Below are positions 9,053 to 16,191 of a DNA stretch of 21,797 nt, in pieces (position 1 is the stretch's first letter; each line of letters begins with the position of its first letter). The notes beneath the pieces are model-generated. The model did not search any database, was not told the DNA's origin, and saw nothing but the letters and a program-made list of their open reading frames with translations. The position numbers and the translations under genes are program-made. This stretch comes from Chara braunii. Taxonomy: Eukaryota; Streptophyta; Charophyceae; Charales; Characeae. The stretch is from assembly GCA_003427395.1 (NCBI GenBank), contig BFEA01000041.1, forward strand, positions 534,679 through 556,475, read 5' to 3'.

Positions 9053-9104
9053 CGGTCCCCGGCAATCTCCAGGCCCTTGCGCCTTTCGTCCACTGCCTGC
9101 CCGC

Positions 9105-9345
9105 CCGTCCTCCCCCTCCTCCTCCTCCTCCTCCTTTTATGGAACCTCTTCATAGCAATTCCTTTCTCCCTTTTCCACTATCCTCCTCCTCCTCCTCCTC
9201 CTCCTCCTCTTCCTCCTCCTCCCTTTCCTCCTCCTCCTCCTCCTCCCCTTCCACCTCTTCCTTTTATGAAATCTCAGAGTGAGTCTTTTCCTCTTCCTCT
9301 TCTTCTTCTTCTTCTTCTTCTTCTTCTTCTCCGCCTCGTACTCCC
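9105..9345 (+). repeat. Pyrimidine tract: (CCT)n and (TTC)n microsatellites
   Basis: Near-pure C+T over ~240 bases, mostly CCT triplets (9111-9136, 9180-9250) then TTC triplets (9297-9330). Apparent proline/leucine-rich or lysine/arginine-rich proteins on the two strands are by-products of the repeat. Confidence 0.95.
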
Positions 9346-9437
9346 GTTCTTCAATGTTTCCCATTTTTTTTTGTGGCATTTTCTTTATCTTCCTTTTCTA
9401 ATTGCAGTCCTCTGTTATGCATTGCCGCTGCTCTACC

Positions 9438-9545
9438 GTCTTGCCCCTCGAATACAACGCCCCTCCATCCATCGTCACTGTCTCACACCGGAACCATAGC
9501 TTGTTGACATTCATGATGAGGGTGCGTTGTGTTCGAGGTTTTGAG
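9438..9545. mobile_element. Foldback MITE-like element (family A), diverged
   Basis: The left end (TTGCCCCTCGAATACAACGC, CCCTCCATC) is the imperfect reverse complement of the right end (GATGAGGGTGCGTTGTGTTC, GAGGTTTTG). Pairing covers ~28 bases, and the size and end words agree with the copies at 5866 and 10440. Confidence 0.55.
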
Positions 9546-10040
9546 AAACGATAAGCTGATAGGCGATCCGTTATGTCGGCTCTACTTCCGCCTCTCAGTC
9601 CCTCAATCCCTCAATCCCTCAAATCCCCATCTTCATCCTCGCCCTGTGATCCCTCCCCTACTCCATGGCTGTTTTGCTGGCTCATCTAGACGCCTGTCAT
9701 CGATATGGTCCACGTCATCACTTGCGCTTGATGCACACAACCGCAAGCCATCTTACAGCATGTCTACGTGGCCTCCTATCCCTCCTCTCTTTTTTTTTTT
9801 TTTTTTTTCCTTTCATATTCTCCTGTTGCGAATGATGAGTTAACCCGGCCGGCGTACCCATATGCCGGAAAAATCCGTGTGAATCTCCCGCCGTCTTAAA
9901 CGCTGAGACCTCCCAAAAAACAAGTCACTATCTGTCCTCCCTCTTCCTTTCTCTCTGCCTGATGATGACCATCGTTCACTTGCTCTTCGGAAATGGAAAA
10001 CCCATCATCGACGTGTCAGCCTTGATTATGTCCATCCTGC
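9546..10040. other. No gene recognised; contains a T-run
   Basis: Includes a short TCAATCCC triplication (9599-9618) and a T-run at 9789-9808. There is no motif-bearing open frame. Confidence 0.5.
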
Positions 10041-10150
10041 TCCTGCATCCTGCTGATAATCCTCCTCCTCCTCTTCCTCCTCTTCCTCCTCTTCCTTGTC
10101 CTCCTCCCCCTTCTGATCCTCCTGCCTCTTCGTGACACGATCTCTTCCCT

Positions 10151-10188
<38 letters not shown>
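10041..10188 (+). repeat. (TCCTCC/TCT)n tract ending in a 37-base C-run at the gap edge
   Basis: Positions 10051-10130 are mostly TCCTCCTCT repeats. Positions 10152-10188 are uninterrupted C and run straight into unknown bases. A C-run of this length at a gap edge is often a sequencing or assembly artefact and should not be trusted as biology. Confidence 0.8.
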
Positions 10189-10359
10189 NNNNNNNNNNNN
10201 NNNNNNNNNNNNNNNNNNNNNNNNNNNNNNNNNNNNNNNNNNNNNNNNNNNNNNNNNNNNNNNNNNNNNNNNNNNNNNNNNNNNNNNNNNNNNNNNNNNN
10301 NNNNNNNNNNNNNNNNNNNNNNNNNNNNNNNNNNNNNNNNNNNNNNNNNNNNNNNNNNN
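10189..10359. other. Assembly gap (171 N)
   Basis: All bases are unknown. The right flank begins with TCTCAGTTCTCCCCAAATCTCG, which recurs 29 bases later (10389), so the gap lies in or beside a tandem repeat. Confidence 0.99.
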
Positions 10360-10439
10360 TCTCAGTTCTCCCCAAATCTCGGCGGCGGTCTCAGTTCTCC
10401 CCAAATCTCGATTTTCTGTTTCTGCACCCGTCTGCCCGC

Positions 10440-10550
10440 CTACAGTCTTCCCCCGAATACAACGTACGGTCATTATAGCTGAATTTAGACTGCAAGATAG
10501 ACCAAATTTGGCTATAATGACCGTGCGTTGTATTCGGGGGAAGACTGTAG
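10440..10550. mobile_element. Near-perfect 111-bp foldback MITE (family A, best copy)
   Basis: The first 40 bases (starting CTACAGTCTTCCCCCGAA) and the last 40 are reverse complements with a single mismatch, around a ~31-base centre. This is the cleanest member of the family seen at 133, 4933, 5866 and 9438, so it is probably the youngest. If the target duplication is TA, the termini proper are CAGTCTTCCCCC. That resembles Tc1/mariner-type MITEs in target only, and the superfamily is not established. It has no coding capacity. Confidence 0.85.
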
Positions 10551-10625
10551 TCAAGGACCTTATGCGGGTCCTCATGCCCCCCTCCCTTTGACGTGTGTGC
10601 CACATTTTCCCAGCCCCCTCCTGAC

Positions 10626-10723
10626 AAGGACCCTATGTGTGACAGGTAGGTGTGTCACACATGCCGAGGTCCGATCCTATCACTCTGCCGTATCGCGGAC
10701 GCTCTGAGTGGTGGTCCCCAAAA
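10626..10723 (+). repeat. Dispersed ~95-bp repeat, copy 1
   Basis: Matches 13483-13574 almost base for base (AAGGACCCTATGTGTGACA, TGTCACACATGCCGAGGTCC, GATCCTATCACT, GCCGTATCGCGGA, GCTGAGTG). This copy has an extra 'ggtaggtg' in the palindromic centre and small 'ct' insertions. Confidence 0.85.
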
Positions 10724-10816
10724 TGACCAGCCACTGCAGCCCCCCATCTGAGTCGCTTTTCCCTCCACAAAATGAACAGAGATGATCGTGCACTACGGAT
10801 TTCAGCCCTTGGCTCC

Positions 10817-10820
<4 letters not shown>

Positions 10821-10880
<60 letters not shown>
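10821..10880 (+). repeat. (CT)30 microsatellite
   Basis: Thirty uninterrupted CT dinucleotides. Arg-Glu repeat peptides on the minus strand come from it. Confidence 0.97.
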
Positions 10881-10883
<3 letters not shown>

Positions 10884-11274
10884 AGATGATTTGATGGTCC
10901 AGTGCAGATATGTCCAAATTGCTGCATTTTGTGGGGGCTCGCCAGAGTCAGTCGAGTACAAAGTGCAGGTAGGTTCTGCACTATCATGAAGGGTCAAGGA
11001 AAAAGGACTTGGTTGAAAGTTGAAACAAAGTTTGACCATGTGCGACTTACGAAATACGACTGATGTTCCTCCTCGCCTTCGCACTCACCCAGTCTTTCAT
11101 GCGTCCAAACTGCTAACCCTTTGCCGAAAGCGGACAGTTACACCTTTATTAAGTGAAGCTGGGTAAGCCTCCCAGTCAGAATAGCAAAATAACTGATTAG
11201 TTTGCGTAGTGGTTGCCTCTTTTGGAAGGAACACAAAAAAGAAGGAAAAAAAAGAGCGGACAGTTCCCTTCCAG
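10881..11274. other. No gene recognised
   Basis: Unique-looking sequence. AGCGGACAGTT occurs twice (about 11129 and 11255), the second next to an A-rich patch. There is no supported open frame. Confidence 0.5.
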
Positions 11275-11315
11275 AAGGTCAATGTTCTCAAAAAAAAAAA
11301 AAAAAGGTCAATGTT
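11275..11315 (+). repeat. 12-bp direct repeats flanking CTC+poly-A: minimal retroposon footprint
   Basis: AAGGTCAATGTT occurs at 11275-11286 and 11304-11315. Between the copies lie only CTC and about 14 A. This is the arrangement left by target-primed insertion of a poly-A tail with almost no body, where the 12-bp repeats would be the target-site duplication. Replication slippage is the alternative. Confidence 0.55.
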
Positions 11316-12317
11316 ACCGCCCTCCATGGGTCTGGCTATGTGCATGCTGACTCAACAATTGGAGAGCACCTGTATATGGCAGTCAGCGTCTAAGCCAACT
11401 GCAGACTCTGAGGGTGACCACCAAAGCCACAGAAACGATTTCACGTCTGCTTCATCAGACATTATTGTGGACCCAAGCGAAGATCGGTGGTACACACCAG
11501 GGAGGAACTAATGACGTCTGCACCCCAAGTGACCTCAAGAGATAACAGAGCTCTCAAATGAAAGCAACAGTGCGTGTGGGGTTTATCCCAAAGGACTTTC
11601 ACACCTAAGGGACTGGTTAGCGTGAAGCCCCAGGCTGCACGCATGGGCAGGCTGGGCCTCTAGGCCCTAAATTATGGGCGCTAACGAATCAGCTGCATGG
11701 GCTGGAAGGGACAGGGCCAGTTGGCAGTCCCTACCGACCGAACGGAACCCCTCGACCTCTACAGATAAGACAGGCCGTGCTGCTGGCAGATCATTTGGAC
11801 AGGCTGCTGACTGGCTGCGACAGCGCTATCATGTGTCATATGACCATGCGATGGTGCACCTAGGAGATGACATGAGCAGTAGTGGGGCTGTGCAGAAGAC
11901 AGGGGCCATAGCTGGATAGGAGCCGTGCCGAGGAGGAAGGGTGATGAGGCGAGGGGAGGTCCTTGGTGGTGAGGAAGGCCGTGGAAGGTTGGCGGATACT
12001 CAACGAGGTGGTTGCCAAGAAGCGCTCCAACACTCTTCAGTGCTCACAAGTGGAGCCGAGCTGAGCGGCTGGTTAGATAATAAGCTAGGCTAGGCAGTGG
12101 CATAGGCAGTCTTACCTGACTCGGTGACTCCTACGTCACTGGTGTCTTTGCCGATTAGAGGCGAGAAGGAGGGGTCATAATCAAGAGACTTCAGTGTTGT
12201 GTGCGCGTTCTGTATTGGTGTGATCTCGAGCTCGTCTTTTCTCAGTTTGGTCTACTCATGCATGCTGCTCAATGTGTCTGTGTTGGTCAAAAATTGAGTT
12301 CCCACAGGCTGGTTCCT
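11316..12317. other. No gene recognised
   Basis: About 1 kb of moderately GC-rich, mostly unique sequence. Small plus-strand frames (up to 100 codons at 11209-11511, 81 codons at 11674-11919) have no family resemblance that I can name. I saw no terminal repeats or transposon protein motifs. Confidence 0.45.
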
Positions 12318-12507
12318 TAAAACCTTCACTACCTTTCAGGCTGGGAGGCTAAGTTGTGAAGATAACCTATTCTGCATGCTTCAGAGGCTGGCGGATGCTG
12401 GGCGCTGCTGGACCAAAAAGGCTTGAGCTGGCGCTTCAGCCAGAGCTTGGCGCGCAGTTCTACTCCGCCTCGACAAAAAGAGGCTCGAAGGTAGTGATGG
12501 CTTAAGA
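12318..12507. mobile_element. Possible ~190-bp terminal-inverted-repeat element
   Basis: The left end (AAAACCTTCACTACCTTTCAGGCT) and the reverse complement of the right end (AAGCCATCACTACCTTCGAG, CCTC) agree at about 20 of 24 positions. The interior is non-coding. No target duplication was identified, so chance or an old hairpin is possible. Confidence 0.4.
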
Positions 12508-12713
12508 ATTTTTTTCTTCATAGAGTGCCAGAAGCTTTTGTTGGCATAACTTTGTTGCATCCGAAAGGGCTGTAACAGGAGATAGATGGATTAACAGTCC
12601 CAAGCACACAAGGCATGTGCGCTACCCATCTTACCCCCACAAGCACAACGCACCCTGATCCTGGCTTTACGGGACCTGAAAGATAATGAAAGAAGAACAT
12701 GGCGACCTCAGCT

Positions 12714-12806
12714 CTTCTGTCACTCTAGGATGAACGGTCATAGCACTGTATATCCATTCTAAAGTTGCCCCAAATACAGGTAAAATGACCATGCAGGAAG
12801 ATAGGG
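12714..12806. mobile_element. Possible family A relic
   Basis: GAACGGTCATAGCACTGTAT near the left and AAAATGACCATGCAG near the right form a weak inverted pair. The CCCCAAATACAG phrase between them also occurs in reverse (CTGTATTTGGGG) near 331-342. It is strongly decayed and the call is tentative. Confidence 0.25.
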
Positions 12807-12839
12807 TGGTGTGAGGAAACCCCAAGGGCACCTCTGGTG

Positions 12840-13092
12840 ATGGAACCCAGGGACCTCTACCTAAGGGACCCTTCCTGGGACTTGGAGCACACGACCTCTG
12901 CCCAAGAGACCTTTGAGTAGGGAGACAGGACCTCTGTCCAAGGGGCCTTGGGACTAGGAACACAGGACCTCGACACAAGGGGCCCTTGGGCTAGGAACTT
13001 GGGGGACCTGGGACCCTGGGGCTAGAAACTTGGGGGACCTTGGACTAAGGGACCCTGGGGCTTGGACCCTGGGGGACCTTGGACGATGACCT
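12840..13092 (+). repeat. Degenerate GGGACCT/CTTGGG repeat array
   Basis: Phrases GGACCTCTG-CCAAG-G-CC, CTTGGG-CTAGGAAC and CTTGGGGGACCTTGGAC recur about every 25-50 bases. The sequence is compositionally simple (G, C, CT, AAG) and non-coding. The apparent minus-strand Pro/Arg/Ser proteins are artefacts of the repeat. Confidence 0.7.
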
Positions 13093-13342
13093 GGTTTCCT
13101 AGATCGAAAGAACCAAGGGACCTCTACCTCTGCGGCTCTTTTTCTCGTGGTGGATATGTGCTGCCCGCCTAGTTCAAAACAAACCAGTGGCTGCGCACCT
13201 AGTGCAAAACAAACCGGTGCGGCCATATTTTTCTTTGAAGGCTGAGCCCCAGAAGCATGCAAATGTAAACCAATTCGTCACTAAAGTTTGCCTGTGAAAG
13301 GTAGTGGTGATTTAAACCACCAGTTTAGATGAGCTAAGGTTG

Positions 13343-13399
13343 TGGCCTTGCCGGTATACGTAGTAAGATGCGGCCTTGCTGGTATACGCGGTAAGACAG
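13343..13399 (+). repeat. ~28-bp tandem duplication
   Basis: GCCTTGC-GGTATACG-GTAAGA occurs twice in succession (starts near 13347 and 13374), with a few substitutions. Confidence 0.75.
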
Positions 13400-13482
13400 T
13401 TTTGCTTCGGGCCTGGGTCGGTAGCAAAAGCGGCTGGCCTCTTTGAAAATGCACAGTTGCACGCTCACGAGGCCACTTTGAA

Positions 13483-13574
13483 AAGGACCCTATGTGTGAC
13501 ACGCGTGTCACACATGCCGAGGTCCGATCCTATCACTGCCGTATCGCGGATGCTGAGTGCTGGCCCCCAAAGCG
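13483..13574 (+). repeat. Dispersed ~95-bp repeat, copy 2, with a perfect 22-bp palindrome
   Basis: The second copy of the element at 10626-10723. Its centre (13493-13514) is a perfect palindrome with 11-base arms (TGTGTGACACG). In copy 1 the palindrome is interrupted by a short insertion. The copies are in the same orientation, ~2.86 kb apart. The element class is unknown. Confidence 0.85.
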
Positions 13575-13681
13575 AGGTAGCATCGATCGACCAATTCTGT
13601 CACCAAGGACAGACCGACTCCTGAGTCGTCCTTCATCCTTCCCTATTTTGCATATGTACTCCACACTCCTCAGTTTCCCTT

Positions 13682-14118
13682 TGTCTTCCTTTGAAAAAGC
13701 ATGCGGCGTGTGAGCACATGCTTTTTCGCGGGCACTCTCCAACAACGCTTGCGAAAGGATGGACTTCCTATATTCATAAACGTCAACACAGGTACCTTGC
13801 GCATGTGACCCGCCTCTCCAACTGGTTCCGCAGCATGCTTCGGTGGTCTATTCACCACCCGCTTTCTCGGGTATCCACACACTGTCCTCGGACTACGCTT
13901 GTCTTCCTTTGAAAAAAGCATGCGGCGTGTGAGCACATGCTTTTTCGCGGGCACTCTCCAACAACGCTTGCGAAAGGATGGACTTCCTATATTCATAAAC
14001 GTCAACACAGGTACCTTGCGCATGTGACCCGCCTCTCCAACTGGTTCCGCAGCATGCTTCGGTGGTCTATTCACCACCCACTTTCTCGGGTATCCACACA
14101 CTGTCCTCGGACTACGCC
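13682..14118 (+). repeat. Near-identical 218/219-bp tandem duplication
   Basis: Copy one is 13682-13899 and copy two 13900-14118. I see only about three differences: one extra A in an A-run, a G/A and a T/C. The few differences imply a recent event. Each copy carries a stem (AAAAAGCATG ... CATGCTTTTT) around an ~11-base loop. Frames remain open on both strands across the unit, but I recognise no protein in it. The right copy abuts the pseudogene at 14120. Confidence 0.95.
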
Positions 14119-15027
14119 TGTCACAGCCCCTTCTTCATTACCGGCGCCTGTCACACCTATCACAACCTCTTCTTCATTACCTGCATCTGTCACACTTGCG
14201 TCGTCATCAGTTTTAGTAACCCCTTCCATGTCGTTTGTGACCCTGGTTGCCCCTTTTCGGTTCGCAGCCTCTTCCTCATCGACCTTGGTTGCTTCTATGA
14301 TTGATTCCGCGGGAGCAACTTGACCCGCAGCTGTTGTGTCGCCCTTGGTCTCGGTGTGTTCCTCCATGGCATTCGTGGCCACCGCAATTGCTCTGTCACC
14401 CTTGGTCTCGGTGTGTTCCTCCATGGCATTTGTGGCCATGCATGCATTACCACCTGCAGAGTCCCCTCTTTGGGTCTCACCTAGGACTGCGCCCCCCTGT
14501 CTCTGCTTCAGCCACTTCACCACCCCTGACATCATCACCCCTGACTTCGTCCACCCGTCTTCATCGCCTTTATTTCCCCTGGTTTTATCTCCGTCTGTTA
14601 CCCACATTACGACTACACTACCACCCCTGTCTTCACCACTCCTACCTCCCCTGGTTTTGTCTCCATCCGTTACCCCTCTTCCTAATCCACAAACCACTTC
14701 GTCCACACAGACTCCGTCATCATGTTCTGCCCCTGCAGAAAGCCTACTTGGCGTCCTAGACGCCGGCTTCGGCCTACTTCCCAACCTCAACTTACTCCCC
14801 TTTCCTTCATCTCTATTCTTGGAGGAAGAAGAACCCATTCATTCTCCCCACCATGACCCTCCCCAACATCCCGTCCCCGTCTTTTGCCGCCCCAAGCATC
14901 CTTACCACGCCTGCGATGCTCTTCGACTGCAAACCTTTCTGCAACGCGGCAAACACAAAATAGGAGCGATAATGGCGAGGGACCATCCGAGGATGAACTT
15001 CGCAAGGGGACTGTAGGAGATTTTGTA

Positions 15028-15470
15028 GAAAATCCGCCTGACCGGCCTCCACGGAATCTGTGTGGCCTCGCTGCTACTAACATTTGCCTACAAGCCTACC
15101 GTCGGGAACCATATACTCACTCTAATTTCTTGGCCATTGCTTCTGATATTGATGCTAAGGAACGTGAGTTATATGGTGATAACGCGACTCTGCATCCCCC
15201 ACAAGATAGTAATTACACTCCACATGGGGGATTCAATGTCTCTGTTTTGGAGACTGCTTTGATAAGGCGCCGACTTGATATGCAGCGTGCCCGTTGGGTG
15301 GCGACCCGAACCACTGTTCGCACATTTGTGCCTATATTCTACATGCTCCTGGCCACACCGCTCTTGTCCGAGCCTCTGTTTCTTGGGAATTATGGAATGG
15401 CGGTGCTATGGTGCGAACTATTGCTGCCATCTGTGATCTCGTGCGTAATTACCCTAACCTGCAACTGTTG
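15028..15470 (+). other. Josephin domain (split by one frameshift)
   Basis: The first half shows NLCGLAATNICLQ, with the candidate nucleophile Cys at codon 15061-15063. This aligns with the LCAxHxxNNLLQ motif of ataxin-3/Josephin. YTHSNFLAIASDIDAKEREL follows (the helical segment before the Ser-Asn turn), then SNYTPHGGFNVSVLETAL (family: N-MDD-G-FS-QVI--AL). After a shift of frame near 15279-15290 comes AYILHAPGHTALVR, then WELWNGG. The His codon is 15354-15356, and the Asn of ELWN is 14 residues on, nearly the His-Asn spacing of ataxin-3 (119/134). The Cys-His distance is ~98 codons against 105 in ataxin-3. The oxyanion Gln normally just before the Cys is not visible, since that stretch reads PPDRPPRN. 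Even in frame, activity would be doubtful. Confidence 0.7.
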
Positions 15471-15473
15471 TAG

Positions 15474-15740
15474 GTCATTGACCCTATGGGTACCTCGTGT
15501 ACTTCCATGCCCGCCTCTACGCCTATCTCTGTGTCTGCCTCCATACCTGTCTCTGTGCCTGTTTCTATGTCTGTCTCCTTCCAGATTATTGACCCTATGG
15601 GTACCTCGTGTGCTTCCGTCCCCGCCTCTGCACCTGTCTCTGCACCTGCCTCCGCACCTGTCTCCATGCCGGTTACTGTGTTTGTCTCCGTGCCTACTTC
15701 CATGTCTGTCACCGTGCCTGCTTTAGTCTTCATTCCCCCA
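15474..15740 (+). other. In-frame repeated Val/Pro/Ser/Ala linker
   Basis: A 37-codon repeat begins with IDPMGTSC(T/A)S(M/V)PAS(T/A)P (att of Ile at 15477 and 15588, period 111 bp). It decays into SVPVSMSV and APVSAP series. There are no hydrophobic clusters or charged residues, so it is a flexible linker between the Josephin and RING-like parts. At the repeat-equivalent position the second copy has CAG (15582-15584) where the first has the stop TAG (15471-15473). Confidence 0.65.
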
Positions 15741-15758
15741 CATGCTGCACTAACACCG

Positions 15759-16162
15759 TGTGACCTCCTTTTTTGTGAGATCACTGACATAGTTACACTT
15801 GGTTGTGGAAAGCATCGACTTTGTCGACATTACTACAACCGTATAATTTTTTAGGCCTGCTGTCGGCAGGGATGCCACCTGTATCCAGATTGCGAACATC
15901 CTTTACATCCAGGTGCAGTATGTCCCATTTGTGCCTGCGGGCGCTATAGCGAATGTGCACTTCCACAATCGTCATGGCCTGCAACTGGCATGCCCTCTGT
16001 CGTGCATGCTTCAGAGGTATGGTTAATGCTAGCCATCGTGGCTCTTGTTGTGACGAAGTTGCTCACTTGAATGGTTTTCGTCCTGTAGATCAGCGGGAGG
16101 GCTGCTACCATCGCTCGCATCCTTATGACAGTTGTCCTGTCTGTCGTGAGGGTCTTACTTAG
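15759..16162 (+). other. Two tandem RING-like Cys/His modules
   Basis: Module A (15759-~15932) reads C-x4-C-x9-C-x2-H-x2-C-x2-Y, with key segment CGKHRLCRHYY, then the TAG at 15852, GCHLYPDCEHPLHPG and CPIC (15921-15932). Module B reads ACGRYSEC, then after a one-base frame change near 15950, CNWHALCRACF (C-x2-H-x2-C-x2-C), a long loop and GCYHRSHPYDSCPVC. Both share the order C..C, C-x2-H-x2-C-x2-[C/Y], GC..HP, CP(I/V)C and look like tandem paralogues. The first pair spacing (x4-x5) departs from the classical RING (x2). Module A has Tyr at one ligand position. RING-type zinc binding is inferred, and an IBR or other zinc ribbon is possible. Confidence 0.55.
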
Positions 16163-16191
16163 ATGTACCTTGCACCCTGACGAAAATGTGC

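Larger units (their letters stand above)
14120..16162 (+). pseudogene. Broken gene: Josephin deubiquitinase domain with C-terminal RING-like modules
   Basis: Four consecutive pieces read as one protein in different frames. (1) A Ser/Thr/Pro/Val-rich, probably disordered region (14120-~14880), in one frame except for a TGA at 14321. (2) The N-terminal half of a Josephin-type cysteine protease (frame starting at 14884, domain ~15028-15284). (3) Its C-terminal half, a TAG at 15471, a Val/Pro/Ser repeat linker, a first RING-like module and a TAG at 15852 (frame open from 15279). (4) A second RING-like module (15950-16162) ending in TAG. Seen: the frames, stops and motifs. Known: Josephin domains cleave ubiquitin, and RING domains recruit E2 enzymes. 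Inferred: the pieces once formed one protein. Three frame changes and three stops suggest a pseudogene. Unrecognised introns could explain some changes, but no convincing GT-AG pairs were seen at the junctions. The start is unknown; 14120 is simply where the upstream duplication ends. Confidence 0.55.

Noticed and set aside
8918-9499. 193-codon plus-strand frame rich in Pro and Leu
   Set aside because: Most of it is the (CCT)n/(TTC)n pyrimidine tract, whose opposite strand gives equally open Lys/Arg repeats.
9976-10605. Open frames spanning the N gap
   Set aside because: They exist only because unknown bases contain no stops, and their Gly/Arg stretches come from the C-run and TCC repeats.
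10680-11084. Arg-Glu repeat protein on the minus strand
   Set aside because: It is the translation of the (CT)30 microsatellite.
10626-13574. Full LTR retrotransposon bounded by the ~95-bp repeats
   Set aside because: The repeats are short, lack TG...CA ends, and there is no gag, protease, reverse transcriptase or integrase motif between them.
13670-14101. 143-codon minus-strand frame made of two near-identical halves
   Set aside because: It is simply the 218/219-bp tandem duplication read in reverse; the plus strand is open over most of the same interval too.
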